Shown here piece by piece: positions 45,504 to 53,801 of a stretch of 64,000 nucleotides of DNA. The stretch is from Xanthocytophaga agilis (GTDB lineage Bacteria; Bacteroidota; Bacteroidia; Cytophagales; 172606-1). Position numbers and translations under genes: made by a program. Location: contig NZ_JASJOU010000004.1 in the NCBI RefSeq assembly GCF_030068605.1, positions 124,001 through 188,000 of the forward strand. The letters are read 5' to 3'. The notes under the pieces are model-generated. The model made no database searches and was not told where the DNA came from. It saw only the letters and a program-made list of their open reading frames with translations. Position 1 is the stretch's first letter. Each line of letters begins with the position of its first letter.

Positions 45504-46610
45504 TTAAATCCTGGCAGCATCAATGGCCTTTAGAATATTCTGTAATCCCTTTTCCAGCTTTTCAGATTTGTCCCAACTATAGCCAATACGCATATAGCGG
45601 GCATCCTCTTCGAACCAGTGTCCTCTGCCTATATAAGTAGCATAGGTATTCAGTAAAATATCATGAAAGCGGGTTGTATCTACAGGTATATCTTTTTTAA
45701 TTCTGGGAAAACAGACACAACCTCCTTTCGGCTCTACCCATTCCAAGACTTGCTGATGTTCCATGAAGCGTTTTAATAGGCCAAAGTTCTTTTGTATGGT
45801 GGCCATATTGGGGGCAAATAACTCCTGTTTACGCTTCAGATACTGAAATGCTATTTCTTCATCAATTACCGAATTAGTGATACAAATTTGCTCTTTGGCA
45901 GCCAGAAACGTTTCCATCAGCTGTTGGTTTTTTGATAGTATCCAACCGATGCGGATACCTGGCAGACCAAACGACTTAGACATTGATGATATGCTGATTA
46001 CCCGATCTGATAAGGTAGCTGCTACAGGTAGTTTCTCTACAAAACACATTTCCCGATAGGTTTCATCGTGTAGCAGATAGGTTTGCCTTTCTTCAATAAT
46101 TTGTATAATGGCTTTTAACTTTTCTTCATTAATCATCACTCCGGTTGGATTATGCGGATAGGTCAGGCTCACCAGTTTGGTTTGTGGAGTAATTAATCTT
46201 TCCAGTTCAGCCAGATCCAGATCAAAGTTGTTTTCAAACGTTAGGTTAAGAAAAGATATATTAGCTCCAATGGCTCGTGGTGTTTCTATATTAGTCGCAT
46301 AGTTTGATTTGGCTACTACCAGATGGTCGCCCTTGTCCAGCAGAGATGTGGCAACAATGAATAGGGCTGTTGCTGCTCCTGAAGTAATCAGCACATCCTC
46401 GGTTGTAAAGCCGATATCACTGGCAAGTAACTCTCTCAGTTCTGGTTTTCCTTTGTGATCACCATATAATAATATCAGATTTTCCAATGAGATACCCAGG
46501 TCGCTTAACTTCTGATCTGTGAAAGAACTTTCCGATAAATTACAGTCAATATTTTCATAACCAAAGCCTTCCGGGGCTTCTATTTCAATAGGCATTCTTC
46601 GGTATTGCAT
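45504..46610 (-). CDS. PLP-dependent aminotransferase class I/II
   Basis: 368 residues from ATG 46610 (MQYRRMPIEIEAPEGFGY), with another ATG at 46595 equally possible; more upstream codons are hydrophobic and unlike the family. The PLP lysine is in SISSMSKSFGLPGIRIGW, and YPHNPTGVMINEEKL and LLHDETYREM show the cofactor-binding Asn, Asp and Tyr. Substrate not determinable; the length fits the fold type I family including alliinase/capreomycidine-synthase-like enzymes. Confidence 0.85.
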   Translation of the reverse strand: MQYRRMPIEIEAPEGFGYENIDCNLSESSFTDQKLSDLGISLENLILLYGDHKGKPELRELLASDIGFTTEDVLITSGAATALFIVATSLLDKGDHLVVAKSNYATNIETPRAIGANISFLNLTFENNFDLDLAELERLITPQTKLVSLTYPHNPTGVMINEEKLKAIIQIIEERQTYLLHDETYREMCFVEKLPVAATLSDRVISISSMSKSFGLPGIRIGWILSKNQQLMETFLAAKEQICITNSVIDEEIAFQYLKRKQELFAPNMATIQKNFGLLKRFMEHQQVLEWVEPKGGCVCFPRIKKDIPVDTTRFHDILLNTYATYIGRGHWFEEDARYMRIGYSWDKSEKLEKGLQNILKAIDAARI

Positions 46611-46866
46611 AAGGGAGTAGTACAGAAGTGAGCAATAATTTTTTTCATAAAATAGCATAACTGTTTTATATATCCTGCATTTTTTCTTTACAGAAGTTCT
46701 AACAATAAAACAGTGAATTTCCTACAGGCAGATCTGGTTTCAGGTTTTGTAAGAAAATCTGAAAAAGAGCATTTTTTTTAGAAACAAAATACCTACTTTT
46801 TCGTGTTAGTCTTCTAAAGGACAGCAAGTTTATGCTATCTGCTATGGACAAATTCGTAAACAAACT

Positions 46867-47763
46867 ATGAAGCGCTGGATTAAAAGACTTTCTATTACAT
46901 TAATTATAGCATTGGGCATCACATTTGGATTGGATAAACTTGTACAATTCAGAGAATCTAACGAGGACATCTATGAATATTTCAGTACCAAAAATCTGAA
47001 ACCGAAGATTGGGCATTTCAAAGCAGAAGGACGTGATATTCGCTATATTTCTATTGGGGAAGATACCTCTGCCACTATTCTGTTTATACATGGGGCACCT
47101 AGTTCATTAAGTTATTACAAAGACTATCTTTCTGATAGTACCTTATTGCACAGAGCACATATGTATGCTGTGGATCGTCCGGGTTATGGGTATTCAGGTT
47201 TTGGCGATCCCTTGACTTCCATAGAGAAGCAAGCCAAAATCATGGCTACTATTCTCGATAGCCTGCGTAGACCCAATCATCCGGTTGTGGTAGTAGGTAC
47301 TTCCTATGGTACATCTGTTGCCAGTCGGCTAACAATGGACTACCCGAATCTGGTAGATGGATTGGTATTGGTAGGGCCTTCACTGGCACCAGGAGAAGAG
47401 AAGATCTATGACATTTCTTATCCTATGGAAATACCTCCGTTGAAATGGATGGTGCCTCGCACACTGGTTTCTGCCAATGCTGAAAAGTTGTCACATTATC
47501 AGGAACTAAAGAAAATGTTGCCTTTATGGTCAAACATCAAAATACCAGTAGCTTATATTCAGGGAGCAGACGATGATCTGATTTATACTTCAAATGCAAA
47601 ATTTGCCCGTAAGAAGTTGATCAATGTGCCTTCACTGGATATTACTCTCATTGCAAACCGGGGCCACCTGATTACGTTTACAGAGAAAGAGTTTATTCAG
47701 AAGACCATTGTGAAGATGTTAGATAAGGTACAGCAAAAGCCCTGGGACCTAGCTAAGAACTAA
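46867..47763 (+). CDS. Alpha/beta hydrolase, membrane anchored
   Basis: 298 residues. N-terminal hydrophobic anchor (residues ~7-24, RLSITLIIALGITFGLDKLV). The fold then shows GAPSSLSYYKDYL (oxyanion-hole region), the nucleophile elbow VVGTSYGTSVASRL with catalytic Ser, an acid in IQGADDDLIYTS, and the His in ANRGHLITFT. All three catalytic residues are in place. Substrate unknown. It is followed 78 bases later by a PAP2 phosphatase in the same direction. Confidence 0.88.
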   Translation: MKRWIKRLSITLIIALGITFGLDKLVQFRESNEDIYEYFSTKNLKPKIGHFKAEGRDIRYISIGEDTSATILFIHGAPSSLSYYKDYLSDSTLLHRAHMYAVDRPGYGYSGFGDPLTSIEKQAKIMATILDSLRRPNHPVVVVGTSYGTSVASRLTMDYPNLVDGLVLVGPSLAPGEEKIYDISYPMEIPPLKWMVPRTLVSANAEKLSHYQELKKMLPLWSNIKIPVAYIQGADDDLIYTSNAKFARKKLINVPSLDITLIANRGHLITFTEKEFIQKTIVKMLDKVQQKPWDLAKN

Positions 47764-47841
47764 GAGGTATGACTACAAAAACTTTTATTATAGAGAATTG
47801 AGATATATTTTTCACCTTTCGTTGTATAAAAATCTGTAAAG

Positions 47842-48462
47842 GTGAATCGTTCGCTATCTCTAAAGTTTTATCTGGGAATAGTATTTCTTTGTTTTATAAG
47901 TTATTTCTGGATCGATCCATGGGTTGTCAATCAGATAGGAGAAAGAACTCTCTTTTCAATATGGGAGAAAATATCTCTGTTAGGCAGTTTTGAAATTTCC
48001 TACCTGATTCTAGCTTGTTATTTGGTTATCTTCTTTATTCTTCGTTATTTTTTTACTTTTACAATACCACCTGCTCTTGTTCTAATGATACTATATAGTT
48101 ATCTGGCGACAGTGGCTAGTATCCAGTTTTTGAAGACCAACTTTCCACGGTATAGACCTGCATTGTTACAGGAAGGATTCTATGGATTTGATCTGCATAG
48201 TTCTTTAACTGAAAATACAGACTCATTTCCATCTTTGCATACAGGCATTTTTGTTGCGTTATGCATTCCTCTTGTATTCAAATATAATCGCTTAATGTAT
48301 ATATTTATTCCATTGATACTTCTAGTTGGCCTAAGTCGAATATTACTCAATGTACATTATATGAGTGATGTCGTATTTTCTATAGGATTGTCAACAGGAA
48401 TAAATGCTGTTCTTTATCATTTTATGAAAAAAGATCTTCAGCTAAGAAAGTTAAGTAGTTGA
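47842..48462 (+). CDS. PAP2-type membrane phosphatase
   Basis: 206 residues from GTG 47842; about five or six transmembrane helices. The three PAP2 motifs are KTNFPRYRP, SFPSLHTGIF (Leu for the common Gly before His) and SRILLNVHYMSDV. Family members remove phosphate from lipids such as undecaprenyl pyrophosphate or phosphatidic acid. The 3' end overlaps the convergent DUF1501 gene by 25 bases. Confidence 0.85.
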   Translation: MNRSLSLKFYLGIVFLCFISYFWIDPWVVNQIGERTLFSIWEKISLLGSFEISYLILACYLVIFFILRYFFTFTIPPALVLMILYSYLATVASIQFLKTNFPRYRPALLQEGFYGFDLHSSLTENTDSFPSLHTGIFVALCIPLVFKYNRLMYIFIPLILLVGLSRILLNVHYMSDVVFSIGLSTGINAVLYHFMKKDLQLRKLSS

Positions 48463-49682
48463 GGCTTGATAAATCCGGGAAATATTGTCTGGATAGCTGG
48501 CGTATGTAAGCGTTTGATACATATCTCGCTAAGAATGGTCCGGTAATCGGTTGTCACGGCGAGATCTACGCGATTATCAAGCTGCTCAGTAGCAAGACCC
48601 GGCCATTTTCCATACATAGTTCCTCCTTTTACATTTCCTCCCAGTACCAGCATAGCATTACCATAGCCATGGTCTGTTCCATTGCTTTTATTGGACCTGA
48701 GCCTGCGACCAAATTCACTCATAACAGCAATGGTAACCCGTTTGTGATACAGATGAATATCATTATAAAAAGCTGTGAGTGCCTGGGCAAAACCTTCCAG
48801 AAGTACAGGAAAGAGCCATGTTTGACCTTCATGCATATCCCATCCACCAAAATCAATCGTTGCAACCTGTAGGCCTACATCCATTTTGATGAGCTGTGCC
48901 AATGTTTTAAATGATTGGGTTAGTTCCTGTACCTGCCATTGACTGGGGTAATGTGCTATATTATCCGGAACATAATCAGTGATAGTTCCATTTTTACGGG
49001 GAAGTTTACCTTGTATGTATTGAATGGTTTGCAGTGTTTGTTGCGCGGTTCGGGCCAGAGCCGAATCTCCATGATACAGGTTCTTCAGAATGCCTGTAAA
49101 TCGGGGATCCGAGTTTAAAGTAAAGCCTTTGGGATCATACAGAGAGTTAGCTGTAGTACTTCCTAATAGAGAAACTGGCAATTGAGGTGTAGCACTGATA
49201 GCAGGTAGCTTTCCTGTATGAGGAATGGTTTCGAGCAAACGCGTAAGCCAGCCTGTAGAAGGAGCTGCATTTGTATCTGCTACGCCTTTGTCGATCAGAT
49301 CCATAGCATCAAAGTGACTGCGTGTACCATTGGTAAGGCCACAGGCATGGATAATGGCTAGCTGTTTGCTGTCATAAAGCTCTTTAAATGGTTGCGCTTT
49401 GGGGTGCAGATAGAAATCCTGCCCTGAAAGGGTATTAATCAGAGGCAAGCCTTTCTGTGAACCACTCTCTGTAATTCGTAAGGCTATTTCTCTGGAGTCA
49501 ATATAGTTTTTATCACTAACCGGAGCAATAAGGTGTAGTCCATCCATTCCACCTCTGAGAAAAACGAGGATAAATATTTCCGGATTGTTGTCCGCTGCAG
49601 AAAATGTCATACTATGCAATTGACTACCAGCCATTGCCGCTATTGCTGCACTACATCCTGACAAGAATGTACGTCTGTTCAT
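48438..49682 (-). CDS. DUF1501 family exported protein
   Basis: 414 residues. The N-terminus has a twin-Arg-like signal (NRRTFLSGCSAAIAAMAG). FLRGGMDGLHLIAPVSDKNY and, later, VATIDFGGWDMHEGQTWL and MSEFGRRLRSNKSNGTDHG are signatures of DUF1501 proteins, a sulfatase/alkaline phosphatase-like group typically paired with DUF1800. It is the last gene of the operon of kinase (51343-53511), DUF1800 (49709-51307) and this gene; gaps are 26 and 35 bases. Function of the pair is not known. Confidence 0.9.
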   Translation of the reverse strand: MNRRTFLSGCSAAIAAMAGSQLHSMTFSAADNNPEIFILVFLRGGMDGLHLIAPVSDKNYIDSREIALRITESGSQKGLPLINTLSGQDFYLHPKAQPFKELYDSKQLAIIHACGLTNGTRSHFDAMDLIDKGVADTNAAPSTGWLTRLLETIPHTGKLPAISATPQLPVSLLGSTTANSLYDPKGFTLNSDPRFTGILKNLYHGDSALARTAQQTLQTIQYIQGKLPRKNGTITDYVPDNIAHYPSQWQVQELTQSFKTLAQLIKMDVGLQVATIDFGGWDMHEGQTWLFPVLLEGFAQALTAFYNDIHLYHKRVTIAVMSEFGRRLRSNKSNGTDHGYGNAMLVLGGNVKGGTMYGKWPGLATEQLDNRVDLAVTTDYRTILSEICIKRLHTPAIQTIFPGFIKPQLLNFLS

Positions 49683-49708
49683 GGGTAAATGTATTAGGGG
49701 GTGTAGGA

Positions 49709-51307
49709 CTAGCGAATCTGAAATTCCGGTAGCATTCCTATAAGGCTTATGGTATTCTTTAGCCGGGACTGAATCTCTTCTGTGTTACCTATAGGAGGCT
49801 CGTCTATGCTTCCTCCTACAGCCAGAAAGTTAGCAACTACTTCCTGTGTTTTATCAGATATAGTTCGGCCAGTGATTTGTTTCAAATATTGGTCAGCTAT
49901 TTGTCGGGCAGTAAGGTTCGTTACAGATGGCAGTTGCTGCCAGTTTATTTTACAGGATTTAAACCAGTCCTGAAACATCACTTCCATGATACGCCACCGA
50001 GCCAGCATCATCTGACTATTTAGCCAATAGGTGCCTGTATCCGGATGACCATTGGGCGTAGGCCATTCAAACAGATGATAGCCTATCTGGGAGCTAGCCC
50101 ATAAGAAAGAAGCATCCGGTATAAAGTCTGTTTGTGTAGCACGTAAAAAAGAGGCAACCAGTTCGTTAGGACGTTTGATTTTCCTTCCCCAGCTTTTAGC
50201 AAATTCTTCAGAAAGCAGAATCGTTCGGACTACTCTTCGAATCTGATCCGGTTGTTGCTGGTTCTCGTTCCATACCCTAACAGCTTGCTGAATAGTGTCT
50301 TTGGTGGGCTGATCCGCAATCAGTCGTTGACAGAGCTTGGTACATATGTGTAAGGCTGTGGCGGGATGAAAAGCTACCAGATCCAGCACTTTTTGACCAT
50401 CAGCCAGAGGTGGCTGATTGGGTGGAAGTTCGGTTCCTAGAATGCGTTTCTGGTAATGGTCATGCCATCCCTCATAGTACAGAAAGGTTCCTGTATCCGG
50501 AAAGTGTTCTCCCTTGCCGTTGTCTGAACCATTGGCAACCGTCCAACCTGTAAAGGCTCTGGCCGCTTCATAGACATCTTCATCTATATATCCTACGGGA
50601 CTACCTGTAAGAGCACCTGGCACTTCTTTCCAACGATTATATAGGTGATTGTAATAATAAGAAGCTCCTAGTGTATGTAGTTCAAAAAGCTCACGGGCAT
50701 AGTTTTCATTAGCAGGACTTGCTTTACTACTGACATTGTCCAGATAATATTGCATAGCAGTACTTTTAGCTACATCCTCCAGAAATATCCGAAAGTTTCC
50801 CAGACAATTTTTTCGGATAACCTCTCTGTCGTATACTGGAAAAGTAGCTGCGATTCGTTCTTCTTTGGCTGCGTTTACATTGAAATGGTTATGCCAGAAA
50901 TCTGTGAGGACTTCACGTAGCTGCCATTTGCTGTAAACCGCCCGTAACCAGGTGGCAGCACGAACCTCTTGCAATGGACGGATTTTTTCTTCGTAGGAAA
51001 GTTTGTCTCCACTCTGTATGAGTTTCCAGAGTTGTGGTATGGACGATTGCAGGTATTGTAATGGACGGTCCTCAGCTACCTTGTTTCCTTTATGTGTATA
51101 TCCTATGTGCAAACGGGTAAAAGAAAGCTTCTGAAGCACTACCGTATCCTGATTTTCATTGGGATAGAGCTGTTCCTCAACATAGTTTTTGAAGCCTAGC
51201 TGTCGGACTCTCTCCAGTTCTGACGGGGTATGGCCATAACCCATCCGATTCAGAGCAATAAGCTCTATAGAGGGAGAGGATTCGTTCCAGTAAATACTAT
51301 CTGACAT
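49709..51307 (-). CDS. DUF1800 family protein
   Basis: 532 residues without an evident signal peptide. FWHNHFNVNAAKEERIA, ENYARELFELHTLGASY, EAARAFTGWTVANGSDN and LLSEEFAKSWGRKIKRPNE are the conserved parts of DUF1800 proteins. These almost always occur with a DUF1501 gene, as here 26 bases downstream. A surface or envelope role is usual in annotation, but no activity is established. The kinase gene ends 35 bases upstream, an unusual third member. Confidence 0.9.
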   Translation of the reverse strand: MSDSIYWNESSPSIELIALNRMGYGHTPSELERVRQLGFKNYVEEQLYPNENQDTVVLQKLSFTRLHIGYTHKGNKVAEDRPLQYLQSSIPQLWKLIQSGDKLSYEEKIRPLQEVRAATWLRAVYSKWQLREVLTDFWHNHFNVNAAKEERIAATFPVYDREVIRKNCLGNFRIFLEDVAKSTAMQYYLDNVSSKASPANENYARELFELHTLGASYYYNHLYNRWKEVPGALTGSPVGYIDEDVYEAARAFTGWTVANGSDNGKGEHFPDTGTFLYYEGWHDHYQKRILGTELPPNQPPLADGQKVLDLVAFHPATALHICTKLCQRLIADQPTKDTIQQAVRVWNENQQQPDQIRRVVRTILLSEEFAKSWGRKIKRPNELVASFLRATQTDFIPDASFLWASSQIGYHLFEWPTPNGHPDTGTYWLNSQMMLARWRIMEVMFQDWFKSCKINWQQLPSVTNLTARQIADQYLKQITGRTISDKTQEVVANFLAVGGSIDEPPIGNTEEIQSRLKNTISLIGMLPEFQIR

Positions 51308-51342
51308 GGAGAGATATAGTTAGATTTGAGGACACTATCAGC

Positions 51343-53511
51343 TTATCCTATCCGGATTTTCGCTTTCTCAGTAATCTTCCAGAAATTTCCGTTGCGTTCC
51401 AGTTTACCTGTTTGCAGTGTATATATTTTTTGATTTAAAACAGGTTCTACCTCTGCCAGTACACAGGCTGGATGCAGATAGAAACGCTTATTCTTTAATG
51501 CTGCATCCTGAGCCACTGCATTATCTGCAATCCGAAAAGTTGCAGTAGTAGCACTGATAACGTGAATTTCATATAAAGAGTCTGATTGTAAGGTGGTGGT
51601 TAGCTTATCCGCTTCGAAGGCCTCAAATAGTCCTACTGCTCTGGCATATAAAGTTGTATTGATAAGTGTTGAAAAGCCAGAGTCTGCAGAAGGTGTTGAT
51701 ACACTTTTTTCTTCCGGTTGTGGTATAGGTATAACAACAGGCGGGGATGTACTGACTGGCTGTGACGGTGTTAAAGGTTCACTGGGCAACGTTTTTTGTT
51801 GAGATGTTGCTGTATACACAGGAAATGTACCACTGGTTTTGATCGCATATTTGGTAGATACTGGAATATTTGACAACTCAAATATTCGGTCAATAGTAGA
51901 GGCTGAGATATATACCAGTGAGCCCTGTACCAGCAAACTTCGTTTTTTAAATGCAGTTAGCTCGCCACTGGATTTAATTTCCTCATACAGTTCAATAAAA
52001 TCGTTAAGTTCAGATTCCAGCTTTTCAATATCTACTCCTGCTGCTTCTGCCTGTTTTTGAATAAGTTTAAGTGTCAGTTTGGATAACCGCTGACCTGTAG
52101 GCAATGCTTCTGTTGCCCATTCATTAAGAAATATCTTAAAACTTTCCAATGATGGATTTTGTATACTGCTGACAGATTCTTCAACAGAAGCGTTCTTCAC
52201 TACGACAGGTTCCTGTGGAATAATACGTTTGTTTACTGCATCTATAATTTCCTGTACAGAAGCATATCGTTGTTTGGGATCTGCCTGGGTACATTTTTGG
52301 ATAATGGCTGCATAGACCGGATCGGCAATTTTGGAAAGGTCTATAGTATGAGGCTGTTCCCGGCTAAGCATAGCATACAATACACAACCTATTGCATAGA
52401 TATCTGTCAGCATGGTTACATCCTTCTGATCTCCATGTTGCTCTGGAGCCATATAACCTACTGTACCCATATCAAATACATCAATGTCCGGATAAGAGGG
52501 ATGTTTGGCAAAGCCAAAATCAATAATCTTAGGTAGCCAGATCTGGGTATCTATCAGGATATTCATGGGCTTCAGGTCCCGATGTACCATCCAATGAGCA
52601 TGAATATGTCGTATACCTTCCAGAATGCCCAGAAATATATCTTTCAGTCGTTCGGGAAGCAGTTGATTACTATCAATCAGGTGCTGTAATGAATGCCCAT
52701 TGATCCGTTCCATAACATAGTATGGACCAAATTCATTCTCATCTGAATACAGTATTGTGATGATATTCTTATGGTATGGCAGTACTGTTCCCAAGTTAAT
52801 TTCCCGCATAAAATATTCGCGGGTTTTGGCATCAGCACGCCGTTCAGGCTTGAGCCGTTTTATCACCACATCCCGGCCACTGATAGCTTGTGTAGCAAAA
52901 AACAATTCTCCCATAGCACCCTGCTGAGGCACAGGTCGCATTTTGACAAATTTATCAAACCCTCTGCCATACAAGCTCTGATTCTGTGCTTGTTCAGTGG
53001 TCAGATGTTCTGTTGAAGAGTAAGAATGAGCAACAGGAGAGGATGGCGTTTCATTGGTAGTAAATGATGATCCGCTACTACCTGAACCTGAAAAAGGATC
53101 TTTGGAGGGAGTTGTAGCAATTGGAGAATCGGATGGAGAAGTAGAAAACCCGGATTGTTGAGTGGTTGTATCAGATTCCTCTGGATTTACTTGAGTAAAG
53201 CCAGATTGAAACGAATTTGGTGAAGTAGTGGGGTGATCTGTCTTAGGAGCCAGTGATAGCCACTCTGCAATATTTTCGTTTGGCTCTCCTATAAGTGCTA
53301 GTGGAGCCTCTGGTTGTACTTCCGATCCTGCTTTAGCAAAGATATGTAGTAAAGTCCCAGGTAAATAGGCTTTTACTGGATAATCGGTATTACCTGACCG
53401 TATTTCTACCAAAAGATCTCCAAACAGCACTTCTTGTCCTGTTTCTTTTTCCCACCAGGTAACGATTCCTCCTGTAAAAGGTAATTCAGGTGCTTTTACT
53501 AAAATGGCCAT
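51343..53511 (-). CDS. Ser/Thr protein kinase with N-terminal lipoyl-like domain
   Basis: 722 residues. Residues 1-80 have the biotinyl/lipoyl beta-barrel pattern (LLVEIRSGNTDYPVKAYLPG, then GSEVQPEAPLALIGE), but the lysine at the hairpin tip is replaced (RSGN; Asn41). A Ser/Thr/Pro-rich linker (85-180) leads to the kinase (~195-430): Lys218, Glu237, HRD with Asp312, DFG at 331-333, APEQ. The C-terminal ~290 residues contain a helical region and a Pro/Ser-rich linker, then a small beta-rich end. No transmembrane helix. All catalytic residues are present. First gene of an operon with DUF1800 and DUF1501. Confidence 0.88.
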   Translation of the reverse strand: MAILVKAPELPFTGGIVTWWEKETGQEVLFGDLLVEIRSGNTDYPVKAYLPGTLLHIFAKAGSEVQPEAPLALIGEPNENIAEWLSLAPKTDHPTTSPNSFQSGFTQVNPEESDTTTQQSGFSTSPSDSPIATTPSKDPFSGSGSSGSSFTTNETPSSPVAHSYSSTEHLTTEQAQNQSLYGRGFDKFVKMRPVPQQGAMGELFFATQAISGRDVVIKRLKPERRADAKTREYFMREINLGTVLPYHKNIITILYSDENEFGPYYVMERINGHSLQHLIDSNQLLPERLKDIFLGILEGIRHIHAHWMVHRDLKPMNILIDTQIWLPKIIDFGFAKHPSYPDIDVFDMGTVGYMAPEQHGDQKDVTMLTDIYAIGCVLYAMLSREQPHTIDLSKIADPVYAAIIQKCTQADPKQRYASVQEIIDAVNKRIIPQEPVVVKNASVEESVSSIQNPSLESFKIFLNEWATEALPTGQRLSKLTLKLIQKQAEAAGVDIEKLESELNDFIELYEEIKSSGELTAFKKRSLLVQGSLVYISASTIDRIFELSNIPVSTKYAIKTSGTFPVYTATSQQKTLPSEPLTPSQPVSTSPPVVIPIPQPEEKSVSTPSADSGFSTLINTTLYARAVGLFEAFEADKLTTTLQSDSLYEIHVISATTATFRIADNAVAQDAALKNKRFYLHPACVLAEVEPVLNQKIYTLQTGKLERNGNFWKITEKAKIRIG

Positions 53512-53594
53512 GCTAAGTTGAGTTACTTTCTCACAAAGAATCAGTGCAAATAAATTATAAAGAAGCGAAAAGGTGACTTTTGTAGCGAGCTAAA

Positions 53595-53676
53595 CTTATT
53601 TTGAGGGGCATAGCAAAAGCTATGGGCCGAAAAATAAGTGAAGGCACAGCACAAAATATGCCTTTGCAGCCTTTAC
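53595..53676. repeat. Palindrome cluster between the two kinases
   Basis: CTTATTTTGAGGGGCATAGC (53595-53614) is complementary in 16 of 20 positions to 53619-53638, with an AAAA loop. Next to it, AAGGCA (53641-53646) pairs with TGCCTT (53659-53664), and GTGAAGGC with GCCTTTAC. The 290-base gap has no gene. It may be a decayed palindromic repeat or a regulatory region ahead of the kinase at 53511. Confidence 0.45.
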
Positions 53677-53696
53677 TAATTTGTTTAAACTGATTC

Positions 53697-53736
53697 ATAA
53701 TAAAAAACGAATCTGAAAATAAGTTTCAAATTCGTT
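53697..53736 (-). terminator. Rho-independent terminator of the second kinase gene
   Basis: AACGAATCTGAAA (53706-53718) pairs with TTTCAAATTCGTT (53724-53736) at 12 of 13 positions; reading on the minus strand it is followed by TTTTTTATT. It lies 65 bases after the stop of the gene at 53802-55649. Confidence 0.8.
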
Positions 53737-53801
53737 AAAATAAACGTCAGTATCTAAAAAATATTGACAGCAGTATGATTATTCAGAAAGAAGGTGTGTT
53801 A

